This document shows positions 1-6,442 of a DNA stretch of 9,952 nt, one piece after another. Positions within the stretch are counted from its first letter, which is position 1; each line of letters starts with the position of its first letter. Location: NCBI GenBank assembly GCA_002307055.1, contig DBTM01000018.1, positions 1-9,952 of the forward strand, in the 5' to 3' direction. The notes beneath the pieces are model-generated. The model worked only from the letters and a program-made list of their open reading frames with translations. It ran no database searches and was not told where the DNA came from. Source of the stretch: Clostridiales bacterium UBA1316. Lineage in GTDB: Bacteria; Bacillota; Clostridia; Oscillospirales; Oscillospiraceae. A program made the position numbers and the translations under genes.

Positions 1-935
1 TTTTTCAGGTACGGCCATGTGTACTGGTCAAATCTGCCCATACTTGTGATACCGGGATCGTTATCAACCTTGAGGAAAACATTATACATCATGACCTGCT
101 GGCAGGCTTCCCAAAAGGTGCATGCCGGCATCGTAGCAATCCAATCAAGGCTCTCAGCCATCTTTTCGAGTTCAGCTTTTCTTCCGGCAGTCGGTGCGGT
201 CTCTGCTTTTTCTCTTGCGCAATCAGCATAACGGCGGGTCATGGTGATTGCACCGTCACAGGCAACAGTAGCAGCCTTATAGAACATAAACTTGCCCATA
301 TTGTCGCCCTGAACATTGCCTTCATGCGCATCAAGCCAATCCTGAGCCTGCCTGCGGATATCAGCATAGCCTCTCCCCAGGATATTCTGGAAGCCGGGAG
401 TCAGATGACCCGGAGGCAGCATCGTTGGGAAGCCGCCGACCTTTCCATAATCCGAAGCCTGCAGCTTGAAAAAGTCCAGTGCTCCGTCCGGCAGCCATTC
501 ATCGGGCATAACATTTCCGTTTGCAGCCATCTGCTGTGCTGAAATAATACGCAGATCTTTCAGATCTGCCGGGGAGATAGCCAGCTTCTGATGAGAGTAA
601 AGCGGGTCATCATCGGGAGCGTGATGTAAGCCGTCAGCCTCAATGGGCCAGGTGTTTTCAATATCAGCCATAACCCACATTGTGCCGTTGGCAGCGCCCC
701 AGCCTTTGTTTCCAAGGTCTCCTGCAAAATACTCGTCTTCTCTGATGTCAATAGGCACTTTGGAAATGATATAGATCGATTCGTAAGGCTTCTCAAGCAT
801 TGGCGGGAAATTATGATATTTCTGCGTAGCTTCCAGCTTTAAACGAGCCTTTTCCGCATCCGCAATGATAACTCTGTCACGAACCTTGTCGCGCATTCTT
901 TCAATGCGTACCGTGCATGGCTTAAAGGTGTACAT
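1..935 (-). CDS. Glycyl radical enzyme (pyruvate formate-lyase family), N-terminal part, cut by window edge
   Basis: Translating back from ATG at 935 gives 311 codons with no stop up to the window edge, so only the N-terminal 35-40% of a usual 790-850 residue enzyme is visible. The family uses a protein glycyl radical and an active-site cysteine for C-C, C-N, C-O or C-S bond cleavage in anaerobes. Diagnostic stretches seen: an N-terminal helical block with ADAEKARLKLEATQKY (25-40), a GHLTPGFQNILGRG block (176-189), RRYADCAREKAE (234-245) and the SMGRFDQYTWPYL segment (298-310), which matches the GRLDQ..NPFY region of relatives such as hydroxyproline dehydratase. The catalytic Cys and the C-terminal Gly loop lie outside the window, so activity cannot be confirmed. 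The start is supported by AGAGGAAG (942-949), six bases upstream. It lies 24 bases after the cupin gene, so the two are probably co-transcribed. No radical SAM activase is in view. Substrate unknown; family call is firm. Confidence 0.88.
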   Translation of the reverse strand, partial: MYTFKPCTVRIERMRDKVRDRVIIADAEKARLKLEATQKYHNFPPMLEKPYESIYIISKVPIDIREDEYFAGDLGNKGWGAANGTMWVMADIENTWPIEADGLHHAPDDDPLYSHQKLAISPADLKDLRIISAQQMAANGNVMPDEWLPDGALDFFKLQASDYGKVGGFPTMLPPGHLTPGFQNILGRGYADIRRQAQDWLDAHEGNVQGDNMGKFMFYKAATVACDGAITMTRRYADCAREKAETAPTAGRKAELEKMAESLDWIATMPACTFWEACQQVMMYNVFLKVDNDPGITSMGRFDQYTWPYLK

Positions 936-959
936 AGAATTCTTCCTCTCGCTTGACGC

Positions 960-1436
960 TTAATCCTTGTTGTTAAGAGCTTGATATGTGGGACGGTTAG
1001 TGCTGGCTATTGTATCCGGGCGAACAGATGCTTCTTGGGTAATGCTGGCATCGACGAAAATAAATGGTTTTCCGACGCGCTTGATATTCAAAGGACAGTG
1101 CAATACGCCTTTGGGGATAAAAATGTAGCAAGGGTAATTTATATATAGTATCTCATCACCCAAGGTGAATTCAATATCGGCATCAAATTCAGAAAAATCC
1201 TCGGCGCCGATAAGGTATATCCATTGATCGAACGGGTGAACATGTGTGGGGCTGCCTAGTATATCGGGTGCTGTGATGTGTGCAAATCCCATGGCTAGGG
1301 CAGATTCTTTAATTTCCATCGGACCCGCGCCTGTCACCATGGGTTTTGTAATGTTTTTGTGAATTGATCGCCAAGGTTTCAGCTCAAATACGTTTTCTTC
1401 TCTTTTTAGATTGTGAATGATAGGCATGTCTGCCAT
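960..1436 (-). CDS. Cupin-domain protein, first gene of the glycyl radical enzyme operon
   Basis: A 158-residue single-domain cupin, a small beta-barrel metal-binding fold. Cupin motif 1 is seen as GSPTHVHPFDQWIYLIG (61-77), with H65 and H67 as metal ligands; the usual Glu is replaced by Gln71 (Asp70 next to it). Motif 2 is PKGVLHCPLN (108-117), a perfect PxG(x2)H(x3)N with H113. ATG 1436 has an excellent AGGAGGAG six bases upstream (1443-1450). The gene is preceded by a promoter-like region containing a palindrome and is followed after 24 bases by the glycyl radical enzyme. Co-transcription suggests a role in the same pathway, for example as an isomerase, a substrate-binding protein or a sensor, but the sequence does not decide which. 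The domain call is sure; the function is unknown. Confidence 0.85.
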   Translation of the reverse strand: MADMPIIHNLKREENVFELKPWRSIHKNITKPMVTGAGPMEIKESALAMGFAHITAPDILGSPTHVHPFDQWIYLIGAEDFSEFDADIEFTLGDEILYINYPCYIFIPKGVLHCPLNIKRVGKPFIFVDASITQEASVRPDTIASTNRPTYQALNNKD

Positions 1437-1471
1437 GGTCTTCTCCTCCTATAATAGTTAATATAGTATTC

Positions 1472-1494
1472 CTATGTTTCAGTATATAACATAG
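1472..1494. repeat. Inverted repeat in the promoter of the cupin operon (operator candidate)
   Basis: CTATGTT (1472-1478) and AACATAG (1488-1494) are perfect 7-base inverted arms around a 9-base spacer. The element sits 35-58 bases upstream of the cupin start and covers the best -10 candidate, which is the position expected for a repressor site. That it binds a regulator is inference. Confidence 0.45.
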
Positions 1495-1510
1495 ACAGCG
1501 TTATGTCCAA
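1481..1510 (-). promoter_or_regulatory. Candidate promoter of the cupin-glycyl radical enzyme operon
   Basis: On the minus strand, TATACT (1481-1486, 5 of 6 to TATAAT) lies 18 bases from TTGGAC (1505-1510, only TTG conserved); an overlapping TATATA (1483-1488) gives a 16-base spacer. The -35 is weak, which would fit an activator-dependent or tightly controlled operon. It lies between the regulator's terminator and the cupin gene, where a promoter is needed. Confidence 0.35.
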
Positions 1511-1640
1511 CGGAATCATATCGCGCGGTTTGCTCAGCCGAAATTGCTCCTCGTAGAATTTTTCGAGAAATCTTCGCTCAGAAATTTCAAAGGTCAGCGT
1601 GGTGATTTGTGCGGCATATTCCTCACATTTCCTTAAAACG

Positions 1641-1679
1641 AAAGCCGCCGACATCCCTTTTTCGGGATTCGGCGACTTT
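1641..1679 (-). terminator. Hairpin terminator after the XRE regulator gene
   Basis: Arms 1641-1657 and 1664-1679 form a 16-pair stem with one bulged base, one U-G pair in the minus-strand RNA, and a 6-base loop. On the minus strand the stem runs into TTTCGTTTT. It starts 21 bases after the regulator's stop codon, where a Rho-independent terminator is expected. Confidence 0.7.
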
Positions 1680-1700
1680 CAACATCCTTTTACTAACATT

Positions 1701-2837
1701 TTACCTGGTACAATTCTTGGGAGGCAGATCATCATCTTTCGCATGTTTTTTTAAGTTTTCACAGATATCCATAAATTCGGGTGTGTTGCGTATAACGTCG
1801 TACAGATTTTCGTCAAGCCGTTTCAATAAATTAAATGCTTGATTACCTTTGTAGCTTTTCCAATATCTAAGCCCAACAGACGCTATTTTATTAACCAAAG
1901 GCGATGTAAACGGTGCGCTGAAGGCGGTTTCATCGAATGCTATGGCATGATTGGCGGAATTTATGATATTTTCAAGAACCTTCGCATCATTTTTCAGCGC
2001 CATATATATTCCCGCTATATTCATATATAAAAAGGACATATCAAGATTATAAAAAAGAAAATCGCCGTCTTTAAATATTAATAAGTACATATCTAAAATA
2101 TTATTGCATATGGCAAGTCTATCTTCCGGTGCGAAATCTTTTGACAAGGTTTGTAGTGCGCCGAAAAAACAACGCCCAAACTCAATCATATTACTCTGCT
2201 GCTGCTCTATTAATTTGTCTCCGTCAAGCAACTGGGTTAGCCATATGGCGTCTGAATCTTGTATGACACTGTTGAAATTCGCGTTCGCCAAATGGATTGC
2301 TTTTTCACTTTCACCGATATTCCGATAAGCGACGCACATATTTTTTAAAATTTCGCGCCTTATTTTGTCGTCTTTACATTCCGCACGGATTTTTTCGCCG
2401 AGAGATATTATTTCTTTATATGCGTTCTGTTTATTTTCCACATCCGGCTCACGGACTGTGTCAATACGTAATATATCTGCCAATTCCTTCATAAGCTCAA
2501 ATTTGCCGGGGTATTTTGCATTTACCTCCCGCATTGCCGCGACTGCTTCTTTCGTGTCGCCTATTAATAATGCTTCGTTTTTACGATGAAAATATTTGTT
2601 TATATCCTCCTGTTCCTTTAATTTGTCGATACATAAAAGCTCATCTGTCGTCACTCCGAAAAACAATGCTATTTTCGGCAGCATTGTTACATCGGGGTAA
2701 GCGTCACCGCATTCCCATTTGCTCACAGACTGAAACGATATGTTTAAATATTCAGCTAATTGTTCCTGCGTAATTTCTCTTTTTTTACGGAGCGACTTTA
2801 TTTTTTCGCCAATTGCTATTTCTACATTATTACTCAT
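1701..2837 (-). CDS. XRE-family transcriptional regulator with long helical C-terminal domain
   Basis: A 378-residue DNA-binding regulator. Residues about 7-62 are a Cro/C1-type helix-turn-helix: IGEKIKSLRKKR, then TQEQLAEYLNISFQSVSKWE (recognition helix around SFQSVSKWE), then PDVTMLPKIALFFGVTTDELL. The remaining roughly 300 residues are mostly helical with TPR-like spacing (for example NMCVAYRNIGESEKAIHLAN), as in many clostridial regulators that sense a peptide or another protein; no enzymatic motif is seen. No signal peptide or membrane segment. The start at 2837 has GAGGAGG (2848-2854) ten bases upstream. The gene is monocistronic, between its own promoter and a terminator. It lies between the flavoprotein/ferredoxin unit and the cupin operon on the same strand, so it could control either, but no direct evidence links it to the palindromes seen nearby. 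Confidence 0.9.
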   Translation of the reverse strand: MSNNVEIAIGEKIKSLRKKREITQEQLAEYLNISFQSVSKWECGDAYPDVTMLPKIALFFGVTTDELLCIDKLKEQEDINKYFHRKNEALLIGDTKEAVAAMREVNAKYPGKFELMKELADILRIDTVREPDVENKQNAYKEIISLGEKIRAECKDDKIRREILKNMCVAYRNIGESEKAIHLANANFNSVIQDSDAIWLTQLLDGDKLIEQQQSNMIEFGRCFFGALQTLSKDFAPEDRLAICNNILDMYLLIFKDGDFLFYNLDMSFLYMNIAGIYMALKNDAKVLENIINSANHAIAFDETAFSAPFTSPLVNKIASVGLRYWKSYKGNQAFNLLKRLDENLYDVIRNTPEFMDICENLKKHAKDDDLPPKNCTR

Positions 2838-2865
2838 AAAAATATAACCTCCTCAATTTTTCTTT

Positions 2866-2894
2866 ATTTTAGTTCAAATTAAAATATACTACAA
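2866..2894 (-). promoter_or_regulatory. Candidate promoter of the XRE regulator
   Basis: Minus-strand TTGTAG (2889-2894) and TAAAAT (2866-2871, 5 of 6) are separated by 17 bases, 28 bases upstream of the start codon with the ribosome binding site between. The -35 is weak, but the spacing is ideal and the region is AT-rich. Confidence 0.4.
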
Positions 2895-3024
2895 TAACCG
2901 TTGAAACGAGCGGACTCGCTTAACAGGTGAATATTCGCAATGGAAATATTCCCAAACAGATTGCATACCAGAATTCGCTATCAAGCATGATGAAAAGTCT
3001 TATTTCAAGTCTTTTAGGCACAAA

Positions 3025-3073
3025 ATAAGAACGCCAGCCTCGATATGTACCGTATCAAGATTAGCGTTCTTAT
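3025..3073 (-). terminator. Long hairpin terminator after the ferredoxin gene
   Basis: ATAAGAACGC (3025-3034) pairs with GCGTTCTTAT (3064-3073), and the stem continues inward to GATA/TATC. In the minus-strand RNA three of the four inner non-Watson-Crick positions become G-U pairs, leaving one mismatch and a 7-base loop; on the plus strand the same positions are C-A mismatches. The minus-strand stem runs into TTATTTTG. It lies about 50 bases after the ferredoxin stop, so it most likely ends the flavoprotein/ferredoxin transcript. A relic of a small repeat element is the alternative. Confidence 0.62.
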
Positions 3074-3123
3074 ATGCTTAAAGAGTACGAGATTGATACA
3101 AATTAGAACACTTTAATTTTAAA

Positions 3124-3423
3124 TTACAATTGGCCCACCACTCCGGTCTCCTTGTCCTTCCAGCGGGGCTTCAACGGCAGCGGCCAGTTGAACTTTATCG
3201 CTCCGGGATTCGGGCAGTCGGTGGCGCAGCAGCCGCAGTACCAGCATTCTTCCGCGTGCAGGATAATGGGCGGCGCTCCTTTCCGCGGATTAGGTATAAA
3301 AACATCAATCGGACATGTCTCCACACACTTATTACACCCCTTGCAGACAGTCGCCTCAAATGTCACCGGCATACTGGGGGTTTGAACATTGGGAAGCGCA
3401 AATACAAGCTGATCAGACACCAT
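3124..3423 (-). CDS. Small 2[4Fe-4S] ferredoxin subunit, partner of the flavoprotein
   Basis: A 99-residue iron-sulfur protein with two complete cluster motifs: CKGCNKCVETCP (C27, C30, C33, C37) and CWYCGCCATDCP (C60, C63, C66, C70, with an extra C65). The insert between clusters and the Pro/Trp-rich tail after the second motif (WPLPLKPRW, 80-88) resemble the small ferredoxin subunits that dock on AprA/fumarate reductase-type flavoproteins, although AprB itself is longer (about 150 residues). It probably carries electrons to or from the FAD protein encoded 12 bases upstream. AGGAGG (3428-3433) is only four bases from ATG 3423 and seven from the next codon, GTG 3420, so translation may begin one codon later. 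No signal peptide. The ferredoxin call is sure; partnership with the flavoprotein is inferred from gene order. Confidence 0.88.
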   Translation of the reverse strand: MVSDQLVFALPNVQTPSMPVTFEATVCKGCNKCVETCPIDVFIPNPRKGAPPIILHAEECWYCGCCATDCPNPGAIKFNWPLPLKPRWKDKETGVVGQL

Positions 3424-3435
3424 TTCTCCTCCTTT

Positions 3436-5400
3436 TCAAGATATTAATTTGGTATTAGGTGCGTATACGCCGGAGTAATCCTTGTTGTGAGCCTCGTACT
3501 GCTGCTTCATATTTCCCCAGAAGTGCTGCGGAAGCTCGCCATACTGTATCTGGTCATTCTCCAGCTTGAGTGTCACGTACTTATCCCAATCAGGCGGGTC
3601 GATCTCCGGATAGTCAATGCGATTGAGACCGAGCGGCACACTGCTGGCTTTGCGCGCAAGCATAGCGTGGACAATGATCTTCGCATATTCAATCATGCTG
3701 AGATCCTCGATCGAGCGCATCAGCTTGTGCGGGTCAAGGGCGTACAGCTGCGGAACCGCTTCCGCTTCTATTCTTTCAATCTCTTCGAGTCCCATTTTAA
3801 GTAACCGCTCGGTTTTGAACTCGCTCACGAAATACTGCATGGCACGGGTGAGGCCGTTGTGCAGTTCTTTCCATTCGATGCCGCTGGTGCGCTTTGTCGG
3901 TGCAAAAATACGGTCCTTTTCCCGCTCAATCTGGTTACGGCTTACCTGGAGGCTGTCGGCGACTTCCTTGGCGTAAGCGGCTGCCTTCCGTCCCGCGTAA
4001 CGTCCCGTGGCGGCGCAGTAGCTGTGATCCTCCGGCGAGAACATCTGCGTTCCGGCGGCGTACAGCCCGTCAACCGTTGTTTTCAAATTCCAGTCTACCA
4101 ACAGGCCGCCGCCGTTCCCGGCGTCGCGCCACTGCGGCAGGCTTTGTCCTTCGATGAATTTGTAGGACAACAGCTGATCGCGGCCGAGGTCAAAGCCGCC
4201 ATCTTTCATGGTGTTGACGAGTATTTTGGTGGTGGATTCCTCGTTCAGCATCAAATTCCAGGTGGTGCGCCGCTCGACCTCCGGCATTGCCGGGAAGTCG
4301 CCGTAAAACGGCAGCTCATATTCCCCGCGTAAAACCGCTTCACGGATCTTTTGCTCGGTTCCCGGAGCCGGAACCATTGCGCCGGCATCCTCCCAGCCCT
4401 GTATCGGATAAGGAAGCCTGTGTCCCTTTGCGTCAACGAGCGGGACGTTTTCGTAGCTTGCGTCTCCCGCGCCGGTGTACCATTTATGCTTCAAGCCGGT
4501 GGCGATACCTATGCCTGCGCTTCTTTCCATCATGGTAAGAGTGGCGCCGGCTTTCCACGCCATAGCCGTGCCGTCGCCGGTGATGTTGCGCGAATGCATG
4601 TTGGAGTAGCCGCCATGTTCCATGCTCATCAGCCACAAGGAACCTGCGCTCGAGGTCGCGAGAATAACGGACTTGGCGCGGAAAATCAGAAATTCGCCGG
4701 TACGGCTGTTCAGGCCGGTGGCCCCAACCACGCGCGCGCCCTGCACGCCGTTCTCGTTGAGCAGGCTGGTCCCCATAACGCGGTCGAATACTTGCACGCC
4801 GAGCCGCAGACATTCCTTTTTGAGAACGGGTTTAAACGTGCTGCCCCAGACCCGGATGACGACGTTGTTGCGCTTTTCCGGCGGATTGAAGCCCGGTTCT
4901 CCCATGTGGGGATCAGGCAGATAGCTGTCGCTGGTTCCATACCGCGGTGAAATCATGAACTTTGTTTCGTTATCGCGGCCTTCCGCGCCGACATACGCAT
5001 CGTCGGTGTCGCGGATCTTTCCGCCCATCTGCTCCATTTCAAGGAGCGTGTCAAAATTCTCTCTGCACTGGATTTGAACACCTATGCCGTTGCTGTACGG
5101 ATGGTCAGCCATACGCACCGCCCACTCGTCCGGATTTACCCGCGAGAGGGGATTGGCCGGCGCGTTGCACCAGTGATCGCAGCCGGGTCCGCCTGAGCCG
5201 CTGCGCGAGACGTCACCCTTTTCAAGCAGTGCGACCCGCACACCCTGCCGCGCGGCGCTGATAGCGGCCCAACAGCCTGCGATACCTCCGCCAATTACCA
5301 GGACGTCGGTTTCCATCTCCTGCTCCTGCCCGATACGAATCGGATAAGGCCATGCTGGGGGACGACCCTCATTTATAAGATACTCATGCCATGTCGCCAT
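3436..5400 (-). CDS. FAD-binding fumarate reductase/AprA-type oxidoreductase, large subunit
   Basis: A 654-residue cytoplasmic flavoprotein of the succinate dehydrogenase/fumarate reductase/APS reductase alpha superfamily. Seen: dinucleotide-binding DVLVIGGGIAGCWAA (32-46) with acidic E60 for the FAD ribose; the NITGDGTAMAWKAGATL motif (272-288) typical of the substrate-capping side; the second FAD block GGLLVDWNLKTTVDGLYAAG (431-450) followed by H459 and GRYAGRKAA (466-474); and a C-terminal helical domain ending in NRIDYPEIDPPDWDKYV (593-609), equivalent to the R.DYPE.D..W region of relatives. The position of the covalent-flavin histidine is occupied by SRSGSGG, so FAD is probably non-covalent. 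ATG 5400 has AAGGAGG about seven bases upstream. It is followed after 12 bases by the ferredoxin gene, so the pair probably forms a heterodimeric reductase or dehydrogenase. Sulfate-pathway genes are absent here, so a true APS reductase is unlikely; the substrate is unknown. The gene is GC-richer than its flanks. Confidence 0.88.
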   Translation of the reverse strand: MATWHEYLINEGRPPAWPYPIRIGQEQEMETDVLVIGGGIAGCWAAISAARQGVRVALLEKGDVSRSGSGGPGCDHWCNAPANPLSRVNPDEWAVRMADHPYSNGIGVQIQCRENFDTLLEMEQMGGKIRDTDDAYVGAEGRDNETKFMISPRYGTSDSYLPDPHMGEPGFNPPEKRNNVVIRVWGSTFKPVLKKECLRLGVQVFDRVMGTSLLNENGVQGARVVGATGLNSRTGEFLIFRAKSVILATSSAGSLWLMSMEHGGYSNMHSRNITGDGTAMAWKAGATLTMMERSAGIGIATGLKHKWYTGAGDASYENVPLVDAKGHRLPYPIQGWEDAGAMVPAPGTEQKIREAVLRGEYELPFYGDFPAMPEVERRTTWNLMLNEESTTKILVNTMKDGGFDLGRDQLLSYKFIEGQSLPQWRDAGNGGGLLVDWNLKTTVDGLYAAGTQMFSPEDHSYCAATGRYAGRKAAAYAKEVADSLQVSRNQIEREKDRIFAPTKRTSGIEWKELHNGLTRAMQYFVSEFKTERLLKMGLEEIERIEAEAVPQLYALDPHKLMRSIEDLSMIEYAKIIVHAMLARKASSVPLGLNRIDYPEIDPPDWDKYVTLKLENDQIQYGELPQHFWGNMKQQYEAHNKDYSGVYAPNTKLIS

Positions 5401-5432
5401 TGCTCGACCTCCTTAAAAATCATAATCTGCTT

Positions 5433-5445
5433 ATTTCATGCAAAT
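5433..5445. repeat. Palindrome copy 1, ATTTCATGCAAAT
   Basis: ATTT-CATGC-AAAT is a perfect short inverted repeat. The 14 bases TATTTCATGCAAAT (5432-5445) recur identically at 5511-5524. This copy lies just downstream of the flavoprotein -10 box, inside the expected 5' untranslated region, so a bound protein could block transcription. Confidence 0.55.
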
Positions 5446-5460
5446 TTTTCTTACATTTTT

Positions 5461-5488
5461 ATTTTATATTTACTAAAATAAAAGTCAA
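5461..5488 (-). promoter_or_regulatory. Promoter of the flavoprotein/ferredoxin operon
   Basis: Minus-strand TTGACT (5483-5488, 5 of 6) and TAAAAT (5461-5466, 5 of 6) are 16 bases apart, about 60 bases upstream of the start codon. It is the best sigma-A-like match on this strand in the intergenic region and is flanked by the two palindrome copies. Confidence 0.6.
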
Positions 5489-5513
5489 TATAATCGAAGA
5501 ATATAGTCAATAT
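5483..5513. repeat. Direct repeat AGTCAATAT, 22 bases apart
   Basis: AGTCAATAT occurs at 5483-5491 and 5505-5513, a spacing close to two helical turns. The first copy contains the -35 of the minus-strand promoter; the second runs into the large palindrome. It could be chance in AT-rich DNA or part of an activator site. Confidence 0.35.
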
Positions 5514-5528
5514 TTCATGCAAATATTG
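5508..5528. repeat. Palindrome copy 2, extended operator-like inverted repeat
   Basis: CAATATTT (5508-5515) and AAATATTG (5521-5528) are perfect 8-base arms around CATGC. The core is identical to the copy at 5433-5445. Its right arm shares three bases with the -35 box of the plus-strand promoter, and it lies upstream of the minus-strand promoter, so one protein bound here could influence both directions. Confidence 0.6.
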
Positions 5529-5554
5529 TCATCCATTGGGAACTTATGTATAAT
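5526..5554 (+). promoter_or_regulatory. Strong plus-strand promoter for the phospholipase C-like gene
   Basis: TTGTCA (5526-5531, 5 of 6) and TATAAT (5549-5554, perfect) are separated by 17 bases, with TG directly before the -10. The start codon lies 60 bases further on. The -35 overlaps the palindrome at 5508-5528. Confidence 0.72.
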
Positions 5555-5614
5555 AAGCGACAAAGATAAGTTTGACTATGTTCGAACGTGGAATAAAGAG
5601 AAAGTCGGTATATA

Positions 5615-6442
5615 ATGGCTACTTGGGTTACACATTTAGTGATTGCTGATCGTGTGATGAGACAATACCCCGATTTGGATAGACGCGGGTTTTGCGTAGG
5701 CAATATCGCACCGGACTGTAATGTGGAAAATGAGGACTGGACATCCTACACTCCGCCAAGAGAGGTGACTCATTGGATGAGCGGAAAAAGAAAGGTTGCC
5801 TCCGACTGCGATTCTTTCTATAAAGAATATATACATAAGCGTAAAAATGAAATTCAATCGCAGGAAAAGTATTCGTTTTTGCTGGGATATTATGTTCACT
5901 TAATTACGGATGCAGCGTTTCAATGGTATATTCGTGATGATAAAAGAGTTAAAGATACATGGATAAGAATAAATGCGAATGAAAATTTGCGTGTATGTGC
6001 TATGGGTTATTCTGAAGATTGGGATTCGGTAAAAAGACTGATTTCAAAAAATGAACGTCTGCATGAAATTCACTCAATGGAAGCAGAGTATCTGCGTGAT
6101 AATCCAAATTCGGGATATTTGACAGAAATCCTGCCGTTAAAGGAGTTCCCGGACTATATTGATTATATGCCGCACGGATGCATTGTGCGAAAAATAGGCG
6201 TAATGGGATATTTGCCGGAATTGGATGAGAACCTTATATACCCGATATCAATGTCAAGAGAAGAATTTATTTCTTTTGCTGATAATACAGCTTCGCTTGT
6301 GATGAATAAGTTAGAACAGCTCAGAAAAGTGGTTTTAAACTCATTGAGAAACGTATACCGTATGACTATAACGAGAAAAACTGTAATGTTGATAATTTTA
6401 ACGCGGTGTCCAGTTACTTTTCCAACATCCAATGTGAAATAA
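5615..6442 (+). CDS. Zinc-dependent phospholipase C-like protein, C-terminus probably frameshifted
   Basis: The 275-residue product belongs to the Zn-dependent phospholipase C/S1-P1 nuclease-type fold, common in Firmicutes as cytoplasmic proteins of unknown substrate. It starts MATWVTHLVIADRV and shows the family's likely metal ligands: H7, D34 in GNIAPD (29-34), H53 in VTHW, and H95/D99 in LLGYYVHLITDAAFQ. No signal peptide is present, so secretion as a true phospholipase is unlikely. Up to about residue 238 the sequence looks normal. After that the frame gives a basic, low-complexity tail, while the -1 frame gives a protein-like stretch up to 6489, so one A appears to be missing in the AAAA run at 6325-6328. 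The ribosome binding site is weak (AAAGAGAAAG, 5595-5604), but the family-typical N-terminus supports the start. Fold call good, function uncertain. Confidence 0.75.
   Translation: MATWVTHLVIADRVMRQYPDLDRRGFCVGNIAPDCNVENEDWTSYTPPREVTHWMSGKRKVASDCDSFYKEYIHKRKNEIQSQEKYSFLLGYYVHLITDAAFQWYIRDDKRVKDTWIRINANENLRVCAMGYSEDWDSVKRLISKNERLHEIHSMEAEYLRDNPNSGYLTEILPLKEFPDYIDYMPHGCIVRKIGVMGYLPELDENLIYPISMSREEFISFADNTASLVMNKLEQLRKVVLNSLRNVYRMTITRKTVMLIILTRCPVTFPTSNVK

Noticed and set aside
1472..1654. A 60-residue minus-strand reading frame between the cupin gene and the XRE gene
   Set aside because: Its ATG lies inside the hairpin terminator of the XRE gene, there is no ribosome binding site, and its end overlaps the promoter of the cupin operon. 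It may be a gene remnant, but I see no family resemblance.
3025..3073. Mobile element end or MITE
   Set aside because: No target duplication or second copy is seen in the window, and the hairpin lies where a terminator is expected.
3859..4950. Long plus-strand readings opposite the flavoprotein gene
   Set aside because: These are antisense shadows of a GC-rich coding region; the minus-strand protein has clear FAD motifs throughout.
3436..5400. Assignment as a true adenylylsulfate reductase alpha subunit
   Set aside because: Architecture is similar, but the ferredoxin partner is shorter than AprB and no sulfate-pathway genes are present.
5483..5524. CRISPR-like or iteron-like repeat series
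   Set aside because: Only two copies of each short repeat exist, with no regular spacing or further copies; promoter-associated operator sites explain them better.
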